From an uncultured Alistipes sp. (GTDB taxonomy: Bacteria; Bacteroidota; Bacteroidia; Bacteroidales; Rikenellaceae): a stretch of 64,000 bases of DNA. This document shows positions 18,927 through 26,924 of this stretch, piece by piece; position 1 is the first letter of the stretch, and each line of letters opens with the position of its first letter. The stretch spans positions 1-64,000 of the forward strand of contig CALUIK010000001.1 of the NCBI GenBank assembly GCA_944320685.1. The letters run 5' to 3'. The notes under the pieces were generated by a model. It saw only the letters and a list, made by a program, of their open reading frames with translations. It ran no database searches and had not been told where the DNA came from. A program made the position numbers and the translations under genes.

Positions 18927-21791
18927 ATGATGAAGACACTATCCCTTGTTCTGGCATTGGCGCTATGCCTGCCGGCCGCTGCACAAGACCTCAAACGCGA
19001 AACCATCGACCTCGCCGGCCGTTGGAGTTTCGCCCTCGATTCCAAAGCCTCGGGCGAGGACGAAGGCTACGCCTCCGCCGAACTGCCCGACAGCGTAACC
19101 CTGCCGGGTACGACCGACACCAACGGCAAGGGTCATCCCAACGACAACACCGGCGAAACTACCCACCTGTCGCGTTACTACTCCTATACCGGCCCCGCAT
19201 GGTACAGCCGAGAAGTCGAGATACCCGCCTCGTGGGAAGGACGCACCATAACCCTCACACTCGAGCGCACACGCCCCTCAAAAGTATGGGTGGACGGCAA
19301 ATATGCAGGTTCCGACGACCGCATATCGACGGCGCAACGCTATGACCTGACGCGCCTGCTAACCGCGGGACGCCACCGCATAACGGTCCGCGTGGACAAC
19401 TCGGAAAGCATACCGGCACAGGTACGCAACAGTTCGCACGCATGCTCCGAATCGACGCAGACCAATTGGAACGGCATCATAGGACGCATCGAACTCGAAG
19501 CGGCCGACACGGTACACATCGCACACATAAAGGTATACCCCGATCCCGATACGAATAGCGCCCGCGTAAAGATTACGGTAGCCGGAGCCTGCGGCATAAC
19601 CGACGGCAACAGTCTGACACTCTCGGCCGAGGCTTTCAACTCGCCGCGCCGCCACCGCGTAAAGGGCGTCGCCACTGCGCTGAAGCGGGGACAGGCCGAA
19701 TACGACATAACGCTGCCGATGGGAGAAAAGGCCATGGAATGGAGCGAATTCTCGCCCGCGCTCTACCGCCTCAAGGCCCGTATCGAAGGGCACGACGAGG
19801 TACAGACCGTCTTCGGCCTGCGCCGGTTCTCGGCCGACGGCACGCAGTTCGCCATAAACGGACTCACAACATTCCTGCGCGGCAAGCACGACGCCTGTGT
19901 CTTCCCGCTCACAGGCCATACGGCCATGGACGTAGAGTCGTGGCGCCGATACTTCCGCACGCTGCGCGACTACGGCATCAACCACTGCCGGTTCCACTCG
20001 TGGTGCCCGCCCGAGGCGTGCTTCGCCGCCGCAGACCTCGAAGGCATATACCTGCAGGCCGAGCTCCCGATATGGGGTTCGCTCCGTGCCGGCGACGAGC
20101 GCCTCAACGACTTCCTCACGGCCGAAGGCATCGCCATACAGCGCGAATACGGCAACCACGCCTCATTCGTGATGTTCGCCCTCGGCAACGAGATGTCGGG
20201 CGACCAGAAAGTCATGGACACCCTTGTGGAACGCTTCCGCAGCGAGGATGGCCGCCGCCTCTACGCATACGGGTCGAACAACTTTCTCGGCTCGCGCGGC
20301 CATGCCGCAGGCGAGGACTTCTTCGTCACGTGCCGCAACGGCTGGGCCGACGACTATTCGACACACACGCGCGGCTCGTTCTCCTTCGCCGACGCCGTGC
20401 AGGGAGGCATAATAAACAACACCTACCCGAATACCCGCACCGACTTCTCGCAGGCCATAGCGTCGTGTCCCGTACCGATCATAAGCCACGAGACCGGACA
20501 ATTCCAGATATACCCCGATTATGCGCAGATCGAAAAATATACGGGCGTACTGGCGCCGTGGAACCTCGAGGAGTTCCGCCGCCGCCTGCGCGAGGCGGGA
20601 ATGGAGGCCCAAGCCGGGGAGTTCGCACGGGCATCGGGAGCGTGGGCCGTGCGCCTCTACCGCGCCGACATAGAGATGGACCTTCGCACGCAGGGATTCG
20701 GCGGCTTCCAGCTGCTCGACCTGCAGGACTACCCGGGACAGGGTTCGGCATACGTAGGCATACTCGACGCATTCATGGACTCGAAGGGGCTCATCACGCC
20801 CCGAGCGTGGCGCGAGTTCTGCTGCGAGACGGTCCCGCTCTTCGTTTGCGACCGCATGTGCTGGACCGCCGGCCAGAATATTGCGGGAGACATCCGCATA
20901 GCAAACTATTCGCCGCAAAGCCTTGAGGGCAGGCAGGTCGCATGGCGCTTCACACGCCGCGACAACGGCCGCACCATAGCTGCGGGCAAGATGCCCGTCG
21001 AGCCGCAAGAGGATCGGGGCGTGCTGGACGTCGGCACAATCGCCACACCACTCCCCGCGGCAAAGGAGGCGTATGAGGTATGCCTCACGCTCGAAATCAA
21101 GGGCACTCCATATCGCAACAGCTACGCATTCTGGGTATATCCCGACAGAGGCAGTCTCGACATCGGCGCCGAGAGCCGGGCCGCCGACGTCACCGTCACC
21201 CGCACGCTAAACGACGCGCTTGCGGCACTCGAACGCGGACAGAAGGTTTTGCTCATGCCCGACCGTGCGCAGTGTGCCGAAGCCACCGTAGGCGGGCTCT
21301 TCCAGACCGACTACTGGAACTACCGCATGTTCAAGAGCATATGCGACAACATGAAAAAGGAGGCCTCACCCGGCACGCTCGGCATACTGGCCGACCCCTC
21401 GCACCCCGTATTCGAAGGTTTCCCGACCGACTTCCATACCGACTGGCAGTGGTACGCCATCGTCAAGAACAGCTACCCGCTCATCCTCGACGCCATGCCC
21501 GAAGGTTACCGCCCCATCGTACAAGTTATCGACAACATCGAACGCAACCACCGCCTCGGCATGCTGTTCGAGGCAGCCGTGGGCAAAGGCCGACTCCTTG
21601 TATGCATGGCCGACCTGCGCCCCGCGGCCGACCTGCCCGAAGTGCGGCAGTTCGTGCGTTCGATACTGCGCTACATGTCGTCCGAAGACTTCGGTCCCGC
21701 CACCGCGCTAACGCCACAGCAGCTACAGGCTCTGTTCCGCACGCAGGGAAGCGACCATATGGAGACCCTGCACAACATATCGTATGATTGA
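18927..21791 (+). CDS. glycoside hydrolase family 2 enzyme
   Basis: A 954-residue secreted GH2 enzyme (beta-galactosidase, glucuronidase or mannosidase type). The signal peptide is MMKTLSLVLALALCLPAAAQ; the start is the ATG at 18927, since the frame upstream opens only with TTG inside the promoter. Order: sugar-binding domain (~25-200, LAGRWSFALD, WYSREVEIPASWEGR), Ig-like sandwich (~200-300), TIM barrel (~300-600) with acid/base Glu422 in FALGNEMSG and probable nucleophile Glu522 in ISHETGQ, then a long C-terminal region (~760-954) resembling a glutamine-amidotransferase-like fold. It is divergent from the second Sus operon, and likely cleaves the glycan that operon handles. The exact sugar specificity cannot be assigned. 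Confidence 0.88.
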   Translation: MMKTLSLVLALALCLPAAAQDLKRETIDLAGRWSFALDSKASGEDEGYASAELPDSVTLPGTTDTNGKGHPNDNTGETTHLSRYYSYTGPAWYSREVEIPASWEGRTITLTLERTRPSKVWVDGKYAGSDDRISTAQRYDLTRLLTAGRHRITVRVDNSESIPAQVRNSSHACSESTQTNWNGIIGRIELEAADTVHIAHIKVYPDPDTNSARVKITVAGACGITDGNSLTLSAEAFNSPRRHRVKGVATALKRGQAEYDITLPMGEKAMEWSEFSPALYRLKARIEGHDEVQTVFGLRRFSADGTQFAINGLTTFLRGKHDACVFPLTGHTAMDVESWRRYFRTLRDYGINHCRFHSWCPPEACFAAADLEGIYLQAELPIWGSLRAGDERLNDFLTAEGIAIQREYGNHASFVMFALGNEMSGDQKVMDTLVERFRSEDGRRLYAYGSNNFLGSRGHAAGEDFFVTCRNGWADDYSTHTRGSFSFADAVQGGIINNTYPNTRTDFSQAIASCPVPIISHETGQFQIYPDYAQIEKYTGVLAPWNLEEFRRRLREAGMEAQAGEFARASGAWAVRLYRADIEMDLRTQGFGGFQLLDLQDYPGQGSAYVGILDAFMDSKGLITPRAWREFCCETVPLFVCDRMCWTAGQNIAGDIRIANYSPQSLEGRQVAWRFTRRDNGRTIAAGKMPVEPQEDRGVLDVGTIATPLPAAKEAYEVCLTLEIKGTPYRNSYAFWVYPDRGSLDIGAESRAADVTVTRTLNDALAALERGQKVLLMPDRAQCAEATVGGLFQTDYWNYRMFKSICDNMKKEASPGTLGILADPSHPVFEGFPTDFHTDWQWYAIVKNSYPLILDAMPEGYRPIVQVIDNIERNHRLGMLFEAAVGKGRLLVCMADLRPAADLPEVRQFVRSILRYMSSEDFGPATALTPQQLQALFRTQGSDHMETLHNISYD

Positions 21792-21809
21792 CACAGCGAC
21801 CGCGGATAC

Positions 21810-21857
21810 GGAAACGACATGCGGCCAACCCGAAAAGGCTGGCCGCATGTCGTTTCC
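21810..21857. terminator. 18-bp hairpin between convergent GH2 and dsbD
   Basis: GGAAACGACATGCGGCCA (21810-21827) is perfectly complementary to 21840-21857, with a 12-nt loop. No T-run follows on either strand. It sits exactly between two convergent stop codons, so it probably serves both genes. Confidence 0.65.
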
Positions 21858-21872
21858 AAGGACGATCACCGT

Positions 21873-23885
21873 CTATTTCCCATTGCGGTAGGCCTCGACG
21901 CCGCTGCGCAGGAACTGCACGAAGGCATCCACGTCGAGATCATATCCGCGCGGTTCGACCAGAGGCTTGCCGTCGCGCCCCTGAAGAACGTAATAGGGCT
22001 GCGCATTCACGCCGTAGGTCTTCAGGGCGTAATACGAATTGATCTTGCCCAACGTCTTGAGCACCTTGCCCGTATCGGTGGTGACCCAGTCGCTCTCGTC
22101 GACCTTGAGTTTGTCGTCTGCATAGAGGGCCACGATCACATACTCGTTGCGCAACAGCTCCAGCACACGGGGATCCGACCATACGCGCGCCTCCATCTCG
22201 CGGCAGTTGACACAGCCGTGGCCCGTGAAGTCGATGAACAGAGGCTTGCCGACCTCGGCGGCATACGCCTCGGCCTGCTCCAGATCGAAGAAGCCCTCAA
22301 GCCCCAAGGGCAGTTTGAGCACGTCGCCGTACTTGACACCCGTCTCGGGGGCGGATGCCGCACCCGAAGGTGCAGATGGCGCGGAACCGCCCGCCGCCAT
22401 GACGAAGTCCTGCGTCTGCATCGGCGGCATATATCCCGACAAGGCCTTCAGCGGTGCGCCCCACATGCCCGGAACCATGTACACGACGAACGCGAACGTC
22501 ACGATCGCCAGCACCAGACGTGTAACCGACAGATACGGCATATCGCTGTCGTGCTTGAATCGCAGTTTGCCCAGCAGGTAGAGCCCCAGCAGCGAGAAGA
22601 TAACGATCCACAACGCCAGATAGACCTCACGGTCGAGTATGCCCCAATGGTAGGTCTGGTCGGCCACACTGAGGAACTTGAGTCCCAGCGCCAGCTCGAC
22701 GAAACCCAGCACCACCTTCACCGAGTTGAGCCACCCGCCGCTCTTGGGCAGTTTCTTGAGCCACGAGGGGAAGAGGGCAAAGAGCGTGAATGGCAGCGCG
22801 AATACCACCGAGAATGCGAACATGGTGATAATAGGGGTCCAGAACTCGCCGGATGTCGACTGTATGAGCACCGATCCGACAATGGGGCCCGTACACGAGA
22901 ACGATACCAGCACCAGCGTCAGCGCCATGAAAAATATGCCTGCAAGCCCCTTCTTGTCAGCTTTGGCATCGCTGTCGTTGACCAGTTTTTCGGGCAGCAC
23001 GATCTCGAAAGCGCCGAAGAACGAGGCGGCGAAGATCATGAAGACGGCGAAAAAGATGATATTGGGAAGCCAATGCGTAGCCAGCCAGTTGAATATGTCG
23101 GCCGTAACCACATCTCCGCCGACAAGCCACGTGATGAGGATTATCACGCCGATGGGTACGGTATAGAGCAACACAATGAACAGTCCGTACATCAAGGCGC
23201 GGAACCGGCCCGCTGCGGGCGAACCCGAACCTTTGAGGAAGAACGACACCGTCATCGGGATCATGGGGAAGACACACGGCGTCAGGAGTGCCACCAGCGC
23301 CCACCCTATCGCGCTCAGTATGTATCCCCACAGCGAACCTCCCGACGAGACGGCACCCGCAGCCGAAACGGCCACCTCCGCCTCATCGGCGGCAGGCTTA
23401 TCCACCGAGGCAGGGGCAGAGGCCTCCGCGGCGCCCACCTTGATCGAAAAGTCGTTGTCACCCGTGACGCAGTTCATGTCGTTGCAGGCCATCCAATCGG
23501 CCGTAACGGCGACGGAAGCCGCACCGTCGCAACGCACGTTCTGGGCAAACTGCGCCTTGCCCTCGTAGTACCCGATCTCCATCTCGTAGATAGGGTCGAA
23601 CTCACGGTGCGCCTCGGCTAAGGCGTAAACACCGCCTTCGAGCGAATACGACGCATCGGGCGTGAACTCGAACGAAGTGGCCATGGGGCCTCCCAACTCA
23701 TAGGGCCCAAGGTCGTAGATATGCCAGCCGCCATCCACCGCCGCCGTAAAGACTATCTGATAGAGGCCGGCCTCCAACTCCTTAACCTCCGTACTCCATT
23801 TCACGGGCTCCAGCTGCGCCCACGATGGCAGCGCGGCCGCAATCGCGACGCACGCGGTCAAGATACGTTTGAAAAAACTGTTCAT
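21873..23885 (-). CDS. dsbD: thiol:disulfide interchange protein DsbD
   Basis: A 670-residue inner-membrane reductant conduit moving electrons from cytoplasmic thioredoxin to the envelope. Start at 23885 (MNSFFKRILTACVAIAAALPSWAQ signal peptide); the longer frame upstream crosses the promoter. Order: periplasmic alpha domain (~25-200) with ACNDMNC cysteines, eight-helix transmembrane domain (~220-500; LLTPCVFPMIPMTVSFFLKG and SFSCTGPIVG carry the two redox cysteines), C-terminal thioredoxin domain with Cys558-Val-Asn-Cys561 in FTGHGCVNCREME. The order matches complete DsbD. It has its own promoter at 23975-24005. Confidence 0.94.
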   Translation of the reverse strand: MNSFFKRILTACVAIAAALPSWAQLEPVKWSTEVKELEAGLYQIVFTAAVDGGWHIYDLGPYELGGPMATSFEFTPDASYSLEGGVYALAEAHREFDPIYEMEIGYYEGKAQFAQNVRCDGAASVAVTADWMACNDMNCVTGDNDFSIKVGAAEASAPASVDKPAADEAEVAVSAAGAVSSGGSLWGYILSAIGWALVALLTPCVFPMIPMTVSFFLKGSGSPAAGRFRALMYGLFIVLLYTVPIGVIILITWLVGGDVVTADIFNWLATHWLPNIIFFAVFMIFAASFFGAFEIVLPEKLVNDSDAKADKKGLAGIFFMALTLVLVSFSCTGPIVGSVLIQSTSGEFWTPIITMFAFSVVFALPFTLFALFPSWLKKLPKSGGWLNSVKVVLGFVELALGLKFLSVADQTYHWGILDREVYLALWIVIFSLLGLYLLGKLRFKHDSDMPYLSVTRLVLAIVTFAFVVYMVPGMWGAPLKALSGYMPPMQTQDFVMAAGGSAPSAPSGAASAPETGVKYGDVLKLPLGLEGFFDLEQAEAYAAEVGKPLFIDFTGHGCVNCREMEARVWSDPRVLELLRNEYVIVALYADDKLKVDESDWVTTDTGKVLKTLGKINSYYALKTYGVNAQPYYVLQGRDGKPLVEPRGYDLDVDAFVQFLRSGVEAYRNGK

Positions 23886-23974
23886 CGTATAATATCTCCT
23901 TTTGTTTCGTTCCGAAATTCCGTCTTCGGCGGCCGCAGCGCCCTGCGGGCGCAGCCAGCCTCGCAAACACGCGC

Positions 23975-24005
23975 CAAAAATATTATAAAAAACTCGCATC
24001 TGCAA
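23975..24005 (-). promoter_or_regulatory. promoter of dsbD
   Basis: Minus strand TATTTTTG (23982-23975) with TTG (24005-24003) at a 20-nt spacer. Leader of about 80 nt. Confidence 0.65.
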
Positions 24006-24144
24006 ATCGGTTAACGGCTTGCCGGCGCATGCCGCGCCGGCCCGTCCAAGACAGCCCGCCGGTCATGAAACAACCGCACACCGGCGGGACTCGTTCCCGA
24101 ACGGCATGCGGATGTTGTCCGGCAAGGCACGCCCCCTATACGTA

Positions 24145-24561
24145 TCACTCGATAACGAAGCTGCGTTCCTCGTCCTCGCCCACGGCTATGCTCACCGTCA
24201 TGGCGTCGTCCGGCAGCAGAGGCTCGATCTTCTCGGGCCACTCCACAAGACACAGGTCGCCGGAGTAGAAGTACTCCTCGTAACCGAGATCCAGGGCCTC
24301 CTCGACACTGTTTATACGGTAAAAATCGAAATGGTATATGCGGCGCCCGCCAGCGCCCTCATACTGGTTGACCAGCGCGAACGTGGGGCTGGTCACGGTA
24401 TCCTGCGCACCCAGCGCCGCCGCCACACGGCCTATGAGGGTTGTCTTTCCCGCCCCCATCGGGCCGCGGAAAAGCACGACGCTGCGGCCGTGCAGTTCGC
24501 CGAGGACGGCCTCGGCAACCTCGGGAAGCTCGGAGAGCGATCCGATCTCGATCTTCTTCAT
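24145..24561 (-). CDS. tsaE: tRNA threonylcarbamoyladenosine biosynthesis ATPase TsaE
   Basis: A 138-residue cytoplasmic ATPase needed with TsaB, TsaC and TsaD for t6A at position 37 of ANN-decoding tRNAs. It has the Walker A GPMGAGKTT, the switch-like SPTFALVNQYEG, and YHFDFYRI and LVEWPEKIEPLLP, all TsaE signatures, at normal length. It is the last gene of the NUDIX-PorX-TsaE operon, 11 bp after porX. Confidence 0.94.
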   Translation of the reverse strand: MKKIEIGSLSELPEVAEAVLGELHGRSVVLFRGPMGAGKTTLIGRVAAALGAQDTVTSPTFALVNQYEGAGGRRIYHFDFYRINSVEEALDLGYEEYFYSGDLCLVEWPEKIEPLLPDDAMTVSIAVGEDEERSFVIE

Positions 24562-24572
24562 ATGGGATAACT

Positions 24573-26129
24573 TTATAATTTGGGTTTCAGCACTATGTAC
24601 GGCACGATCATCTCCTCCATCGAGATGCCGCCGTGCTGGAACGTGTTACGGTAATATCGGATGAACCGGTTGGCGTCGTTGTTGTAGACGAGGAAATCCG
24701 AATTGTAGGCGAAAATGTAGCTCGACGACAGGTTTATGCGCGGGAGCTGTATATCTTCCGGACGCAGCACCTCGTACACCTCGCGCGAGTTGTACTGCAG
24801 GTTGCGTCCCGTCTTGTAGCGCAGGTTGGGCGAGGTCTCCCTGTCGCCCGTAACCTTCACGGGGTTGTCGACACGTATGGTGCCGTGGTCAGAGGTGATG
24901 ATGACAGTATGCCCCCTCTCCGAGAGCAACTTCAACAGCACGAACAGGTCGGAATGCTCGAACCACGAGCGTGTGAGCGAGCGGAACGACGCCTCGTCCT
25001 CCGTCAGCTCGCGTATGATGTCGGTCTCGGTACGCGCATGCGACAGGATGTCGAGGAAGTTGTATACGATGACCGAAAAGTCGGCATCGTAGATGCGGCT
25101 GATATTGTCGATGAGCTTCCGGCCCGCCTCGGGACGCACCAGCTTGTCGAAAGTCCACTTCCACGTCTTGCCGCAGGCAGTGAGCTGCCGCGCAAGGAAA
25201 TCCTCCTCATACTGGTTCTTTCCGCCCTCCTCGTTGTCGTTGAGCCACTTGTTGGGCATGATCTTGTCGATGGCAAGCGGCATTAGCCCCGCGAATATCG
25301 CATTGCGCGCATACTGCGTGGCCGTAGGCAGGATGGCGCAGTAGAAGTCGTCCACCTCGACATCGTAGTACCCGCGCAGCAGCGAACTGATCGACCGCCA
25401 CTGGTCGTACCGGAAATTGTCGATCAGCAGCAACGTCGTGCGGCCGTGCGACTCGGCGTCGGGAAGTATCTTCTTGCGCATGAGCGTGTGCGACATGACG
25501 GGTATCTCCTCATCGCCGACACGGCGGTTGATCCAATTGTAATAGTTGCGGCGCACGAATTTGCAGAACTCCTGGTTGGCCTCGCTCTTCTGGTATACGA
25601 GCACCTCCTTTATACTCTGGTCGGTAGATTCCGAGAGTTCGATCTCCCAGCCCGTGATCTTGCGGTATAGCGTGCACCACGCCGAAAAGGACGAGGCCAT
25701 CTGGCACATGTTCGATATGCGGCCGAACTCGGCACGGTAGTCGGCCGTAGTCTGTTCCGTAACGAGCTGCTGGGAGTGGACACATTTCTTGATCGACAGA
25801 AGCACTTGGTTGGGATTCACCGGCTTGATGATATAGTCGGCGATTTTCGAGCCGATTGCCTTGTCCATGATGTTCTCCTCCTCGCTCTTGGTCACCATGA
25901 TAACGGGTGTGGTAGGGCGCACCTCCTTGATCAGAGGCAGCGTCTCGAGCCCCGTCATGCCGGGCATCATCTCGTCGAGAATGATAAGGTCGTAGGAGGT
26001 ATTCCGCACCATGTCTATGGCGTCGTAGCCGTTGTTGCAGGTATCCACCTCATAGCCCTTGCCCTTGAGAAAAAAGACATGCGGACGCAGAAGGTCTATT
26101 TCATCGTCCACCCAAAGTATCTTCACCAT
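24573..26129 (-). CDS. porX: PorX-like response regulator with PglZ domain
   Basis: A 518-residue two-domain regulator. The receiver domain (1-~120) has phospho-acceptor Asp52 (LIILDEMMPG) and conserved Lys in VTKSEEE. It is followed by a helical linker and a PglZ/alkaline-phosphatase-like domain (~200-518; LLLIDNFRYDQW, ILPTATQYARNAIFAG, IITSDHGTIRV give the metal-binding Asp/His residues). In Porphyromonas gingivalis PorX works with PorY and SigP to control the type IX secretion genes, and its PglZ domain is a phosphodiesterase. No T9SS structural gene is in this window. It lies between the NUDIX gene (5 bp) and tsaE (11 bp). Confidence 0.93.
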   Translation of the reverse strand: MVKILWVDDEIDLLRPHVFFLKGKGYEVDTCNNGYDAIDMVRNTSYDLIILDEMMPGMTGLETLPLIKEVRPTTPVIMVTKSEEENIMDKAIGSKIADYIIKPVNPNQVLLSIKKCVHSQQLVTEQTTADYRAEFGRISNMCQMASSFSAWCTLYRKITGWEIELSESTDQSIKEVLVYQKSEANQEFCKFVRRNYYNWINRRVGDEEIPVMSHTLMRKKILPDAESHGRTTLLLIDNFRYDQWRSISSLLRGYYDVEVDDFYCAILPTATQYARNAIFAGLMPLAIDKIMPNKWLNDNEEGGKNQYEEDFLARQLTACGKTWKWTFDKLVRPEAGRKLIDNISRIYDADFSVIVYNFLDILSHARTETDIIRELTEDEASFRSLTRSWFEHSDLFVLLKLLSERGHTVIITSDHGTIRVDNPVKVTGDRETSPNLRYKTGRNLQYNSREVYEVLRPEDIQLPRINLSSSYIFAYNSDFLVYNNDANRFIRYYRNTFQHGGISMEEMIVPYIVLKPKL

Positions 26130-26134
26130 ATCGT

Positions 26135-26779
26135 TCAGCGTTTTTTACACTCGGCCGCGGCGGGGCGGCCTTCCCTTTCATATAACGTACGGAACACCTC
26201 CCGAATTGTGGGAAACGACATCTTAATTCGGCGCCGCACCTCCTCGTCCTCCACCCATTCTGCGGCGACGATGCCCTCCTCGGCCTGCGGGCGGAGCATG
26301 CCCTCGCCCTCCGCGGCGCGCATGAGGAACCACGAAGTGCGCTTCATCTCCCAACGGCCGTAAAGGTCATAGCAGTGAACCGTGGAACACAGCAGCTCCC
26401 CCACTTCGGCTATACGTACGCCCGTCTCCTCCTCGGTCTCGCGGGCGGCGCATACGGCGGGCGACTCGCCCGCCTCGCGGTGCCCCTTGGGCAGATCCCA
26501 ACGTCCGTTGCGGCGAATCATCAGTTTGCGGTCCGAAGCATCCACCGCCACTCCCCCCGCAGCCTCGACCTGCACGAACTGTGCCGCCAAAGAGGCCATA
26601 GTGCGGTCGGCATCAGGCGTCCGGACCGCGATACATTTTTCCGTTTCGGCTTTTTTGAGTATATTAGCGCGCGAAATTCGCAGGTCGCTGTCGCACTCCA
26701 TGACGGAATATGAGGGCGGAAGCGGTTGCGACGTGATTACGACGCTCACATCGGCGAAGTATATTGTATATGCATCCAT
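26135..26779 (-). CDS. NUDIX hydrolase
   Basis: A 214-residue protein. The frame is open a further 120 codons upstream, but that stretch overlaps the next gene and its promoter, so I start at MDAYTIYFADV. Residues ~75-200 are a NUDIX domain with a complete box (GHREAGESPAVCAARETEEETGV fits Gx5Ex7REUxEExGU; residues near 108-130) preceded by RRNGRWDLPKG. The N-terminal ~70 residues are not part of the fold and are unassigned. NUDIX enzymes hydrolyse nucleoside diphosphate derivatives; the substrate is unknown. It is the first gene of an operon with porX and tsaE. Confidence 0.9.
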   Translation of the reverse strand: MDAYTIYFADVSVVITSQPLPPSYSVMECDSDLRISRANILKKAETEKCIAVRTPDADRTMASLAAQFVQVEAAGGVAVDASDRKLMIRRNGRWDLPKGHREAGESPAVCAARETEEETGVRIAEVGELLCSTVHCYDLYGRWEMKRTSWFLMRAAEGEGMLRPQAEEGIVAAEWVEDEEVRRRIKMSFPTIREVFRTLYEREGRPAAAECKKR

Positions 26780-26815
26780 TTCGGCAACCGCCGCACTTGA
26801 ATTGCGGCGCGACTG

Positions 26816-26846
26816 CAAATATACGAAAAGACGGGCGCTGGGACAA
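26816..26846 (-). promoter_or_regulatory. promoter of NUDIX-porX-tsaE operon
   Basis: Minus strand TATATTTG (26823-26816) with TTG (26846-26844) at a 20-nt spacer. Start predicted near 26809, leader about 30 nt. Confidence 0.75.
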
Positions 26847-26924
26847 ATATAGAACGCTGTTTTCGGATTTGGCCATGCATGGACACCCCAAGCAAACAGA
26901 ACAAAGGATAAACACACAACAGAT

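Noticed and set aside
21819..23621. 600-codon open frame opposite dsbD
   Set aside because: Shadow frame; the sense gene has full DsbD architecture, own promoter and matching hairpin at the end.
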